From Rhodobacter sp. CZR27 (GTDB lineage Bacteria; Pseudomonadota; Alphaproteobacteria; Rhodobacterales; Rhodobacteraceae), in NCBI RefSeq assembly GCF_002407205.1, contig NZ_CP023548.1:2504501-2568500 (forward strand): 64,000 nucleotides of DNA, written 5' to 3'. Within the stretch, counting starts at the first letter, position 1. Each line of letters opens with the position of its first letter. The position numbers were made by a program, and so were the translations under genes. Shown in pieces: positions 55,017 through 63,312 of this stretch. Below the pieces are notes generated by a model that had not been told where the DNA came from, did not search any database, and saw only the letters and a list, made by a program, of their open reading frames with translations.

Positions 55017-56138
55017 TCAGCGGCTTTCAGCGCGCAGCCGCGGCCGTTCCCGCTCCAGCCAGAGCGCCGTCAGAACCAGCGGCCCGTTGCAGATCTCGCC
55101 GGTCCGCACCAGATCCATCAGCCGGTCGAAGGGGATCAGGTGGCCGCGGATGTCCTCGGCCTCGCCCTCGACGCCGAAGACGCCCTCGACCCCGTCGGGC
55201 AGGTCGGCAAGCGCGACGTAGGAGTAAAGGAATTCCGCCTTGGCCGCCGGCGTCGGATAGTAGCCCGCGACCTTCTCGAGCGCGCCGAGCGTCAGGCCCG
55301 CCTCCTCCACCGCCTCGCGCCGGGCCGTGGCCTCGGGCGTTTCGCCGGGGTCGATGCGGCCGGCGATCGGCTCAAGCAGCCAGGGCTCGCGGTCGCCGCG
55401 CCCGAAGGGGCCGGGGCGGAACTGCTCGACCAGCAGGACCCGGTCACGGGCGGGATCGTAGGGCACGACCGTCACCGCATCGCCCGAGATGAAGACGGCG
55501 CGGTTGACCGTCGGGCTCATCGCCCCGCCGAAGCGGCGGAAGGCCAGATCGTATTCCTCGACCGCGAAGAAATTGGCATAGACCTGCCTGCGCCGCTCGA
55601 TCGCGATGTCGCCGGGCCAGCAGCGGCGCCGCACCTCGGCGGGGGCCGGTTCGGCGGCGCGCACCCGGCTTGCGCCCTGCACCAGCATCAGCCGGTAGCG
55701 GGCGCGGGCGGCCCCGGCCGGCACCTCGGGCCAGAGAGCCAGCACATCGACGGCAGTCGCCGTGACGATGGGCGCCCAGACCGCCTCCCACTCCGCGGCG
55801 CACCACGGGCCGGCACCGGATCCGGCGGCCAGCAGCGCCTGCACCGACTGGCCCCCGACCTCGACCGGAAGCCGGACGAGACCCGCCACCTCGCGGTGAT
55901 AGTCGAGCCGCGCGGCGGAATCCCCGTCGAGATCGACAAGCACTCCCTCCACGCTGCCGTCCGCCTCGGGGGACAGCGCGGCGAAGGGACCGGCGCCGGT
56001 CAGCGCGTGACCGTCGAGACGCGCCGGCTGTCCGGCGATGCCGCGCCCGAAGATGGCCGCCTGCAGCGCGCCATGCGCCAGCGGCCCGCACAGGAAGACA
56101 GGACCCTCGCCGCTCACTTCCAGCGCCGCCCGGCCCAT
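55017..56138 (-). CDS. trgB: TrgB: AIG2/GGCT-like plus NUDIX hydrolase, tellurite-resistance protein
   Basis: The 373-residue protein has two domains. The N-terminal half looks like an AIG2/gamma-glutamylcyclotransferase fold (PVFLCGPLAHGALQ near residue 13, LDYHREVAGLVRLPVEV near residue 77). The C-terminal half is an ADP-sugar-type NUDIX hydrolase with the full box GRIDPGETPEATARREAVEEAG near residue 261. Order with trgA and cysK identifies TrgB of the R. sphaeroides tellurite locus. ATG 56138 lies inside trgA; GTG 56117, overlapping its stop as GTGA, is an alternative start. Confidence 0.86.
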   Translation of the reverse strand: MGRAALEVSGEGPVFLCGPLAHGALQAAIFGRGIAGQPARLDGHALTGAGPFAALSPEADGSVEGVLVDLDGDSAARLDYHREVAGLVRLPVEVGGQSVQALLAAGSGAGPWCAAEWEAVWAPIVTATAVDVLALWPEVPAGAARARYRLMLVQGASRVRAAEPAPAEVRRRCWPGDIAIERRRQVYANFFAVEEYDLAFRRFGGAMSPTVNRAVFISGDAVTVVPYDPARDRVLLVEQFRPGPFGRGDREPWLLEPIAGRIDPGETPEATARREAVEEAGLTLGALEKVAGYYPTPAAKAEFLYSYVALADLPDGVEGVFGVEGEAEDIRGHLIPFDRLMDLVRTGEICNGPLVLTALWLERERPRLRAESR

Positions 56139-56554
56139 TCGGCGGCACTTCCGCCGATCATGCCGCCCACCACCAGCGTCGCGAGGATCTCGGGCGTGAC
56201 GAGCAGCCTGCCATGGTCCAGCATCAGCTGGAACACCCCGAGGATCGCCTCCATCGGGCCGTGGTAGAGCATCCGCAGCGCCCGGATGACCATCACATAG
56301 AGGGAATAGGCCAGCAGCGCGAAGAAGACGATGGTCGCCGCCGTGCGCACCCCGGTGGTCATCGAGGCGACATAGCCCCGCCCCGCCATCGCCCCGCTGA
56401 TCATCCAGCCGCAGACCAGCCCGATCGCGGCGCCGCCGGGGCCGAACAGGCCGGCGGGTGTGCCCTCGGGCAGGCGGTCCACGAAGAGCATGGCCCCGAT
56501 GTAGCCCAGCGCGGCGAAGGCCAGCGCGGCAAACAGTTTTGCGGCGGTCGGCAT
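56114..56554 (-). CDS. trgA: TrgA family membrane protein, tellurite resistance
   Basis: The 146-residue inner-membrane protein has about four helices (about residues 5-24, 38-56, 67-90 and 122-138) and a short basic C-terminus. It overlaps trgB and is followed by cysK, the order known for trgAB-cysK in R. sphaeroides. The biochemical activity of TrgA is not known; it contributes to tellurite resistance there. Assignment rests on topology, size and gene order. Confidence 0.82.
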   Translation of the reverse strand: MPTAAKLFAALAFAALGYIGAMLFVDRLPEGTPAGLFGPGGAAIGLVCGWMISGAMAGRGYVASMTTGVRTAATIVFFALLAYSLYVMVIRALRMLYHGPMEAILGVFQLMLDHGRLLVTPEILATLVVGGMIGGSAAEWAGRRWK

Positions 56555-56571
56555 GCCTGTCCTGCCCCAGG

Positions 56572-56590
56572 GGGCCGCTTCAGGCGGCCC
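56572..56590. repeat. Hairpin overlapping the stop codon of the methyltransferase gene
   Basis: GGGCCGC (56572-56578) and GCGGCCC (56584-56590) form a 7-bp stem with loop TTCAG that spans the stop (56580-56582). It has no T-run. It may lower read-through from the phrA promoter into trgA. Confidence 0.35.
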
Positions 56591-57791
56591 GCGTTACCGT
56601 GATCTGCGTCACGTCGCAGTTTCGGCCGTCGAACGAGCCCGCGCAAGAGGTCAGGTAGAAGTTCCACATGCGGCGGAACCGCTCGTCGAAGCCCAGCGCG
56701 GCCACCTGGTCCCAGCGTTCGTTGAAGGTCTCGTGCCAGCGGCGGAGCGTCATGGAATAGCTCTGGCCGAATTCGACCGAGTCCACGACCCGCAATCCGC
56801 CCCTGCCGATCTCGGCCCGCAGCACGCTGGGCGAGGGCAGCATTCCGCCGGGGAAGATGTATTTCTGGATGAAGTCCACGCCGCGGCGATAGACCTCCCA
56901 CCGCTTGTCCTGCACGGTGATGATCTGCAGCGTGGCGCGGGCCTCGGGCTTCAGCCGCTCGCGCAGGGTCTGGAAGTAGATCGGCCAGTATTTCTCGCCC
57001 ACCGCCTCGAACATCTCGATCGAGGCGATCCCGTCATAGGTGCCACGCTCGTCGCGATAGTCCTGCAGCCGGATCTCGACCCGGTCCGACAGGCCCGCGC
57101 GGGCGATCCGCTCCACCGCGTAGTCGTGCTGCGCCTGGCTGATCGTCAGGCCGGTCACGCGCAGGCCGCGCTCCTTCGCGGCATATTCGGCAAAGCCGCC
57201 CCAGCCGCAGCCGATTTCCAGCACGTGATCGCCCGGCTTCGCCCCCATCCGGTCCACGAGGCTTGCATATTTCGCGCGCTGCGCCTCCTCGAGGCTTTCC
57301 TGCCCGGTGCGGAACAGGGCCGAGGAATAGGTCATGCTTTCGTCCAGCCAGAGCGAATAGAACTCGTTGCCAAGGTCGTAATGCGCGGCGATGTTCTTCC
57401 TCGCCTGACGCTTTGAGTTGCCGCGCAGCCAGTGACGGATGTTCTCGAAGGCCCGCAGCAGACCCATGCCGGGAAAGCCGTCGTAGACATCGTCGTTGTC
57501 GGCGTGAAGCAGGTCCATGAAGGCCTGCAGGTCCGGCGTGGACCAGGCCCCGTCCAGATAGGCCTCGCAGAAGCCGAGGTCGCCCTCGCGGATCAGCCGG
57601 GCGAAGATGTCGGAATCGTGGATGTCGAGTTCGGCCACCGGACCGGGGCCTGCGCCCTCGATGCGGAAGCGCCGGCCGTCGTCCAGCACGAAGTCGAGCC
57701 GGCCGTGGCGGAGGCTCTGCATGACCTCGAAAACCTGCGGGAAGTAGCGCGGCAGGTCGTGCTGCCCGCGCGTCGTGGTCAGAGGCGTCAT
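56580..57791 (-). CDS. Cyclopropane-fatty-acid-synthase family SAM methyltransferase (CfaA/UfaM-like)
   Basis: The 403-residue enzyme methylates unsaturated acyl chains of membrane phospholipids using SAM. The motifs are HYDLGNEFYSLWLDESMTYSSA near residue 140, VLEIGCGWGGFAEYA near residue 187 (SAM), IEMFEAVGEKYW and QKYIFPGGMLPS near residue 300. In R. sphaeroides a homologue beside phrA (UfaM, as I recall) makes the methylated precursor of furan fatty acids. It follows phrA by 25 bases and shares its promoter. AAGGA precedes ATG 57791. Cyclopropane synthesis is the alternative. Confidence 0.9.
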   Translation of the reverse strand: MTPLTTTRGQHDLPRYFPQVFEVMQSLRHGRLDFVLDDGRRFRIEGAGPGPVAELDIHDSDIFARLIREGDLGFCEAYLDGAWSTPDLQAFMDLLHADNDDVYDGFPGMGLLRAFENIRHWLRGNSKRQARKNIAAHYDLGNEFYSLWLDESMTYSSALFRTGQESLEEAQRAKYASLVDRMGAKPGDHVLEIGCGWGGFAEYAAKERGLRVTGLTISQAQHDYAVERIARAGLSDRVEIRLQDYRDERGTYDGIASIEMFEAVGEKYWPIYFQTLRERLKPEARATLQIITVQDKRWEVYRRGVDFIQKYIFPGGMLPSPSVLRAEIGRGGLRVVDSVEFGQSYSMTLRRWHETFNERWDQVAALGFDERFRRMWNFYLTSCAGSFDGRNCDVTQITVTRAA

Positions 57792-57816
57792 TCCTGTCCT
57801 TCCATCGGGTGACTGT

Positions 57817-59229
57817 TCACCTGCTGCGTTGTCCATAGGCGGCCAGTGCGCGCTCTCGCCCCTCCGCCAGCGGGATGACCGCATCAGGATAGCACTGATC
57901 GGGCGCCAGTCCCCAGCGTCGCGGCACGGCCTCGAAGAAGGAAAGCGCCCGCGCGCCGGGCCGTCGGGCCAGTTCCGCCACGAAGCCTTCGCGATAGGCG
58001 CCGCCTGCGTCGAACTTCTCGGCCTGCGTCGCGGGGTTGAAGATGCGGAAATAGGGCGCGGCATCGGGTCCCGATCCCGCCACCCATTGCCAGCCCAGCG
58101 CGTTCGAGGCCGGATCCCAGTCGATCAGGCAGTCCTCGAACCAGGCCTGCCCGACCCGCCAGTCGGTCATCAGGTGCTTGGTCAGGTAGCTGCCGGCGAT
58201 CAGCCGCGCGCGGTTGTGCATGGTGCCCGTCACGAACATCTCGCGCATGGAGGCATCGACGAAGGGCTCGCCCGTCATGCCGCGGCGCCAGCGCTCGGCA
58301 TCCGGGTTGTCCTTGCGCCAGGGGAAGGCGTCCCAGTCCGGGCGCCAGTTCCGGCTGGCGATCTCGGGCGTGTGATAAAGCAGGTGCCAGGCGAACTCGC
58401 GCCAGACCAGCTCCTGCAGGAACTTCTCGGCGCCCAAGCGGCCCTCGTCCAGCGCCCGGAGGCCGGCGTGCCAGACGGTCCGCGCCGAGATCTCGCCATA
58501 GGTCAGGTTCTCGGAAAGGCCCGAGGTGACGGGAACGGCCGGCTGGTCGCGACAGGCGGCGTAGCGGTCGATCCGGTTCCCGATGAACTCGGCCAGCCGC
58601 TCCGCGGCCGCGGCCTCGCCGACCCGGACGTGGCGCGCCACCACCGCTGCCCCCCGGTTCATCGCGGCGCCAAGGCGCCAGTCGTCCAGCCGGTCCGAGG
58701 CGGGCCAAGCCGCAGGTGCCGCAAGCCGAGCGGGCGCGGGCAGCGGCGCGACCCCCTCCCGCGCCTTCACGGCCTTCCAGAACGGCGTATAGACCTTGTA
58801 GAAGGCGCCCTGCCCGGTCGCGATCTCCCAGGGCTCGTGCAGGGTGTGGCCGGGATGGCTGACCGCCTCCGTCCCGCGGCCCTTCAGCCCCGCCTTGACC
58901 GCGGCATCCCGCGCGCGCCAGGACCGCTCGCAGAGCCGCGACCAGTGCACGGCGGCGGCGCCGGTTTCGGCCACCAGCGCCTCGAGCACCTGAAGCGCCG
59001 GCCCGCGGCGCAGGATCAGACGGCTGCCGTGCCGCTCCAGCGTCCGGGCGAAGGCCTCGATGCCAAGACCGAGCCGCCACTTCGGTGCGGCACCCAGCGC
59101 CTCGGTCTCGGGATCGAGGATGAAGACCGGGACGAGCGGTCGCCCCGTGGAGGCCGCAGCGGCAAGCATCTGGTTGTCCGTCAGCCGCAGGTCGCGCCTG
59201 AACCACAGGATGAGCGGGGCCTCGGCCAT
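57817..59229 (-). CDS. phrA: Deoxyribodipyrimidine photolyase (class I)
   Basis: The 470-residue light-driven repair enzyme splits cyclobutane pyrimidine dimers. An N-terminal antenna-binding domain opens LILWFRRDLRLTDNQ. The C-terminal FAD domain has LSENLTYGEISAR near residue 262, FLQELVWREFAWHLLYHTPE near residue 292 and MHNRARLIAGSYLTKHLM near residue 355, including the Trp electron-transfer residues. ATG 59229 has AAGGA upstream; the open frame further upstream is unconserved. A sigma-E-type promoter starts the unit, matching RpoE control of phrA in R. sphaeroides. Confidence 0.95.
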   Translation of the reverse strand: MAEAPLILWFRRDLRLTDNQMLAAAASTGRPLVPVFILDPETEALGAAPKWRLGLGIEAFARTLERHGSRLILRRGPALQVLEALVAETGAAAVHWSRLCERSWRARDAAVKAGLKGRGTEAVSHPGHTLHEPWEIATGQGAFYKVYTPFWKAVKAREGVAPLPAPARLAAPAAWPASDRLDDWRLGAAMNRGAAVVARHVRVGEAAAAERLAEFIGNRIDRYAACRDQPAVPVTSGLSENLTYGEISARTVWHAGLRALDEGRLGAEKFLQELVWREFAWHLLYHTPEIASRNWRPDWDAFPWRKDNPDAERWRRGMTGEPFVDASMREMFVTGTMHNRARLIAGSYLTKHLMTDWRVGQAWFEDCLIDWDPASNALGWQWVAGSGPDAAPYFRIFNPATQAEKFDAGGAYREGFVAELARRPGARALSFFEAVPRRWGLAPDQCYPDAVIPLAEGRERALAAYGQRSR

Positions 59230-59256
59230 CTTGTCCTTCTGTCCCTCTTTGCAACG

Positions 59257-59285
59257 TCCTACGCGCGGCACGCCGGGCCGGATCA
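59257..59285 (-). promoter_or_regulatory. Sigma-E (RpoE, singlet-oxygen) type promoter of phrA
   Basis: On the minus strand TGATCC (59285-59280) is followed, after 18 bases, by TAGGA (59261-59257), close to the R. sphaeroides RpoE consensus TGATCC-N18-TAAGA. Transcription would start near 59250, about 20 bases before the phrA ATG. Confidence 0.78.
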
Positions 59286-59460
59286 CTCCGCGGCGCGCCA
59301 TCGGCCCCGCGCAACCGGGCCTTGCGTCGTCCGGCTCCGCATCGCCCGGCGTCACGTCACGCCGCCCGTCCGGGGCGCCCGGTCGCCCGGCGGGTCCTCG
59401 CACTGCGGACCGCGCCCGCGGAAGGGTGCGCGGGGCCCTTCGGCAAAGCGGCGGCCGGGG

Positions 59461-60690
59461 TCAGAGCACCTCGTCCAGCGCGAGCATCAGCTGGGCGATC
59501 TCGGCCTCCGAGGTGTAGTGCACGAAACTCACCCGCAGCACACCCTGCGCAAGATCCACGCCCATCGCCTCGAGCGGGCGGACCGCGTAGAAGTCGCCCG
59601 AGCTTGCCATGATCCCCTGCGCCGCCAGCGCGGCCGCGACCGGCGCCACGGGCCGGTCGAGCGCGATGGCCACGGTGGGCGCGCGCCGTTCGGCCTGCCG
59701 CGGACCGATCAGACGGATGTCGTTGCGCGAGGCCAGCTGGTCGAGCAGCGGACGCAGCAGCCGGATCTCGTGCTCGCGCATCAGCCGGTGAACCTCGCGC
59801 GCGCGTTCCGCCGGCGTCGCCTCGGTCCGGGCGTGATGGGCGTGAAGTTCGTCGATGTAGTCCGCGATCCCGGCACAGGCTGCGACCTGCGCGTGATCCG
59901 GGCCGGCGGGCGTGAACCGCTTGTAGAGCGTGCCGGCGTTGAACCAGTGGCCCTGCTCGGGCAACAGCTCGCCCAGTTCCCGGCGCATCAGCATGATGCC
60001 CTGATGCGGGCCATAGGTCTTGTAGGCCGAGAAGAGATAGACGTCCGCTCCCAGCGCGGCCATGTCGGGCAGCCCGTGCGGCGCATAGCTCACGCCGTCG
60101 ACACAGGAAAAGGCGCCTGCGGCGCGCACCGTGGCGCAGATCTCGGCCACCGGGTTGATCTCGGCCACGACGTTCGAGCAATGCGGGAAGCAGACGAGCC
60201 GCACCCGGCCATCCTCAAGCAGCGGTTTCAGCCCCGCGGGATCAAGATGGCCGGTCTCGGGGTCGATCTTCCACTCGCGCACCTCCACGCCATCGGCGGC
60301 AAGCCTGCGCCAGACGCCGGAGTTCGCCTCGTGGTCCTGGTCGGTGACGACGATCGCGCCGCCCGCCGACCTCAGCCAGCCGCGCACCGCCTGGGCGAGC
60401 ACGAAGGTGTTGGCCGAGGTCGAGGGGCCGAAGGACAATTCGTCCGCCTCGACCCCCATCATGGCCGCCAGACGCGCCCGCGCCTCGTCCATCTCGGCGC
60501 CGGCCGCATGCGAGGCGGCATAGGGCGCATAGGGCTGCACCTTGCGCTGGTGATAGAAGCGGAACAGCCGGTCGATCACTGCGCGGCAGGTGTAGGAGCC
60601 GCCCGCATTCTCGAAGAAGGCCTGTCCGGCCAGCGAGGGCTCGGACAGGGCCGGGAAGCAGGAGCGGACGAAGTCGATGTCGAGGGTCAT
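59461..60690 (-). CDS. Class V aminotransferase (cysteine-desulfurase-like protein, no catalytic Cys)
   Basis: The 409-residue PLP enzyme has FENAGGSYTCRAVID near residue 25, FGPSTSANTFVLAQ near residue 87, VDGVSYAPHGLPD near residue 197 and the PLP Lys in LFSAYKTYGPHQG near residue 224. Where NifS/SufS enzymes carry a catalytic Cys, the C-terminal loop reads ASSGDFYAVR, so sulfur transfer by the usual route is unlikely. It resembles the group annotated as cysteine desulfurase-like. GGAGA precedes the ATG. The substrate is unknown. Confidence 0.85.
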   Translation of the reverse strand: MTLDIDFVRSCFPALSEPSLAGQAFFENAGGSYTCRAVIDRLFRFYHQRKVQPYAPYAASHAAGAEMDEARARLAAMMGVEADELSFGPSTSANTFVLAQAVRGWLRSAGGAIVVTDQDHEANSGVWRRLAADGVEVREWKIDPETGHLDPAGLKPLLEDGRVRLVCFPHCSNVVAEINPVAEICATVRAAGAFSCVDGVSYAPHGLPDMAALGADVYLFSAYKTYGPHQGIMLMRRELGELLPEQGHWFNAGTLYKRFTPAGPDHAQVAACAGIADYIDELHAHHARTEATPAERAREVHRLMREHEIRLLRPLLDQLASRNDIRLIGPRQAERRAPTVAIALDRPVAPVAAALAAQGIMASSGDFYAVRPLEAMGVDLAQGVLRVSFVHYTSEAEIAQLMLALDEVL

Positions 60691-60769
60691 GGGATCTCCG
60701 GGCAGGACACCCCGAGGCTAGCCAGCCCCCCGGCACAACACAAGGCGCCGCCACCTGCCCTTGGGGCGA

Positions 60770-61759
60770 TCAGGCGGACAGGTCCACCACGACGCGGCCC
60801 TGCACCCCGCCCTTCAGGATCGCCTCGCCCAGCGCCGGCAGGTCCTGAAGCGTCGCCGGATGCACCATCGCCTCCAGCTTCGCCATCGGCAGATCGGCAG
60901 CGATCCGGTCCCAGGCGCGGACCCGGTCAGGGATCGGGCGCATCACGCTGTCGATGCCGAGGAGGTTCACCCCGCGCAGGATGAAGGGGATGACGGTCGC
61001 CGGCAGCGCCGCGCCGCCTGCCAGCCCCACCGCCGCGACCGAGGCGCCGTATTTCATCTGCCCGAGGATGCGCGCCAGCATCGCCCCGCCCACCGCATCC
61101 ACGCATCCGGCCCAGGTCTCGGATTCGAGCGGGCGCTTGACCGTCTCGGCCAGATCGGCGCGGGGCACGATCCGCGCGGCGCCGAGGTCGCGCAGATAGC
61201 CCTCGGTCTCGGGCCTGCCGGTCACCGCAGCGACCTGATAGCCGAGCGCCGCCAGAAGCGCGGTCGCGACCGAGCCGACACCGCCCGCGGCGCCGGTCAC
61301 CAGCACCTCGCCCCGCTCCGGCTGAAGGCCGTGATCCTCGAGCGCGATCACCGCAAGCATCGCCGTCAGGCCGGCCGTTCCGACCGCCATGGCGGCCCGC
61401 GTCGTCAGCCCCTCGGGCAGCTTCACCAGCCAGTCCGCCCTGACCCGGGTCTTCGTGGCATAGCCGCCCCAGCGGATCTCGCCCACCCGCCAGCCGGTCA
61501 GCACCACGCGGTCGCCGGGGGCGAAGCGGGGGTCCGCCGATGTCTCGACCACGCCGGCGAAATCCACGCCCGGGACGTGCGGCCAGGTCTTCACGAGCCC
61601 GCCGCCGGAGCCGAGGCAGAGACCGTCCTTGTAGTTCAGCGTCGAGAACTCGACCCGCACCGTCACGTCGCCCTCGGGCAGCAGCGACTCGTCCAGTTCC
61701 CGCACCTCGGCATGCGGGGTGCCCTCGGCATCCTTCTCGACAACCAGTGCCCGGAACAT
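60770..61759 (-). CDS. AcuI/YhdH-family NADPH-dependent acrylyl-CoA reductase-like protein
   Basis: The 329-residue medium-chain dehydrogenase/reductase has no zinc ligands. It has STLNYKDGLCL near residue 39, HVPGVDFAGVV near residue 61, the Rossmann motif VTGAAGGVGSVA near residue 154, and INLLGIDS-like GVNLLGIDSVMRP near residue 273, as in AcuI. AcuI reduces acryloyl-CoA to propionyl-CoA, detoxifying acrylate from DMSP. No dddL or acuR gene is in this window, so this could be a paralogue. AAGGAGG precedes ATG 61759. Confidence 0.88.
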   Translation of the reverse strand: MFRALVVEKDAEGTPHAEVRELDESLLPEGDVTVRVEFSTLNYKDGLCLGSGGGLVKTWPHVPGVDFAGVVETSADPRFAPGDRVVLTGWRVGEIRWGGYATKTRVRADWLVKLPEGLTTRAAMAVGTAGLTAMLAVIALEDHGLQPERGEVLVTGAAGGVGSVATALLAALGYQVAAVTGRPETEGYLRDLGAARIVPRADLAETVKRPLESETWAGCVDAVGGAMLARILGQMKYGASVAAVGLAGGAALPATVIPFILRGVNLLGIDSVMRPIPDRVRAWDRIAADLPMAKLEAMVHPATLQDLPALGEAILKGGVQGRVVVDLSA

Positions 61760-61959
61760 GTCAGCCCTCCTTCCGTTCTCTCCTCCGGACGGCAGGACCG
61801 CCGGACCGGCAGGCGCCGCGGGACCACGCGCCTGCCGGCCCGGCCCGCCCCCCGCCAGACTGCATTAAGTGCTTGAGCCGATACCAGCCCTATTCTAGCG
61901 TCCCAGCATCTGCCGGCCAGCCTGGGAACAGCCGCAGATCCCAGTTCCAAGGAGCTTAC

Positions 61960-63006
61960 ATGATCCGTCGCACCTCTCTTCTGGCCAGCGTCGCCGCCGC
62001 CATGGCGTTGCCGGCCCTCGCCGCCGACCCCGAGCTGATCGCCTTCGACTGGGCCGGCTTCGAGAACGAGGGCCTGATGGCCGAATACGTCAAGAAGCAC
62101 GGCGAGATGCCGACCTACGCCTTCTACGGCGACGATGACGAGGCGTTCCAGAAGGTGTCCTCGGGGTTCAAGGCCGATGTGGCCCATCCCTGCTCGCAGA
62201 TGGTGTCGAAATACCGCGACGCCGGCCTGATCGAGCCGTGGGACGTCAGCCGCATCCCGGAATACGCGAACATCTCGCAGCGCTTCAAGGACTCGAAGAT
62301 CTTCTCGGACGATCAGGGCGTCTGGTACATCCCGACCGACTTCGCCTATACCGCGATCGCCTACAACACCGAGACCGTCCCGGTCGAAGACGTGGCCTCG
62401 GTGCAGATCTTCCACGATCCGAAATACATGGGCCGCATCTCGCTGCCCGACAACACCGACGACATCTGGTCGCTCGCGCTGCTGGCAACCGGCGTCTCGG
62501 ACTGGACCAACCTGACCGAGGAGCAGTTCCAGGCCGCCGCGCAGTGGCTGCGCACCGCGCATGAGAACGTCCGCGCCTACTGGGCCGACCCGTCGGAGCT
62601 TGCCCAGCTGATGGCGACCGGCGAGGTGCAGATCGCCTGGACCTGGAACGACGCCATCGCGCTGATGCGGCAGGAAGGGAAGCCCGTCGGCTTCCAGCGC
62701 CAGTCCAAGGAAGGCTCGGCCACCTGGTTCTGCGGCTACGTCAACTTCAAGGACGCGCCGGGCAGCGAGGACAAGGCCTATGACTTCATGAACTCGTGGC
62801 TCGCCCACGGGGCGGCCAAGGCGCTGCTCGATGGTTTCGGCTATGCCCATTCGAACGAAGCCGCGATGGCCACGATCTCGGAAGAGGACCTGAAGGCCGC
62901 CGACCTCAACCCGGTCGAGACCACGCTGCTCGCCCAGGTGCCGATCGACACCAAGATGCGCGACCGGATGCTTGAGGAGTTCGAGAAGATCAAGGCGGGC
63001 TTCTGA
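61960..63006 (+). CDS. Orphan PotD-like periplasmic substrate-binding protein
   Basis: The 348-residue binding protein has a Sec signal peptide (MIRRTSLLASVAAAMALPALAA). The mature part starts DPELIAFDWAGFENEG; FYGDDDEAFQKVSSG, DVAHPCSQMVSKYRDAGLIEPWD and GVWYIPTDFAYTAIAYNT are typical of the spermidine/putrescine group. AAGGAG lies five bases before ATG 61960. No transporter gene follows; a terminator closes the unit. It may serve an importer encoded elsewhere. It is divergent from the AcuI-like gene. Confidence 0.92.
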   Translation: MIRRTSLLASVAAAMALPALAADPELIAFDWAGFENEGLMAEYVKKHGEMPTYAFYGDDDEAFQKVSSGFKADVAHPCSQMVSKYRDAGLIEPWDVSRIPEYANISQRFKDSKIFSDDQGVWYIPTDFAYTAIAYNTETVPVEDVASVQIFHDPKYMGRISLPDNTDDIWSLALLATGVSDWTNLTEEQFQAAAQWLRTAHENVRAYWADPSELAQLMATGEVQIAWTWNDAIALMRQEGKPVGFQRQSKEGSATWFCGYVNFKDAPGSEDKAYDFMNSWLAHGAAKALLDGFGYAHSNEAAMATISEEDLKAADLNPVETTLLAQVPIDTKMRDRMLEEFEKIKAGF

Positions 63007-63277
63007 TCCTGCCGGGCGCGGGAAGGACATCGTCCGCCCGCAATTCCCTGCATCACTCCGTCCGCCCGCGCCGCTTGCGCGGGCGGTTTCGTTTTCATGA
63101 ACCCCTGACAGGCTGCCCTTGCTTCGCATGCCTGCGGGTCCCGTGCAGGAGGAACATTCTGCAACCGCGCGGTCAGGTGACGTTGCGTTGGCATTAGTGG
63201 CTGTCCCGACTGCCGGTGGTCGACGCCGACCCGTCCCGAACGCCGCCGAAAGGCCTCGCGTGACCCGCCGCTGCGGC
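63007..63277. other. Non-coding interval between the PotD-like gene and ssrA
   Basis: It holds the terminator of the binding-protein gene at 63062-63090. The following roughly 190 bases show no gene with acceptable codon use or ribosome-binding site. Confidence 0.5.
63062..63095 (+). terminator. Rho-independent terminator of the PotD-like gene
   Basis: CCGCCCGCGC (63062-63071) and GCGCGGGCGG (63077-63086) form a perfect 10-bp stem around CGCTT, followed by TTTCGTTTT. Confidence 0.9.
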
Positions 63278-63306
63278 TTGCGAAGCTTCCGCCCGCCGCC
63301 TATATT
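63278..63306 (+). promoter_or_regulatory. Sigma-70 promoter of ssrA
   Basis: TTGCGA (63278-63283) and TATATT (63301-63306) are separated by 17 bases, a close match to the housekeeping consensus. The expected start, near G63313, coincides with the first helix of the acceptor piece. Confidence 0.72.
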
Positions 63307-63312
63307 CGGCCT

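Noticed and set aside
53895..56267. Open plus-strand frame of about 790 codons opposite cysK and trgB
   Set aside because: It is antisense to cysK and trgB, which have catalytic motifs and ribosome-binding sites.
57775..60984. Open plus-strand frame of 1069 codons across phrA and the class V aminotransferase
   Set aside because: It runs antisense to two well-supported enzymes and their promoter, and its sequence is basic, repetitive and without motifs.
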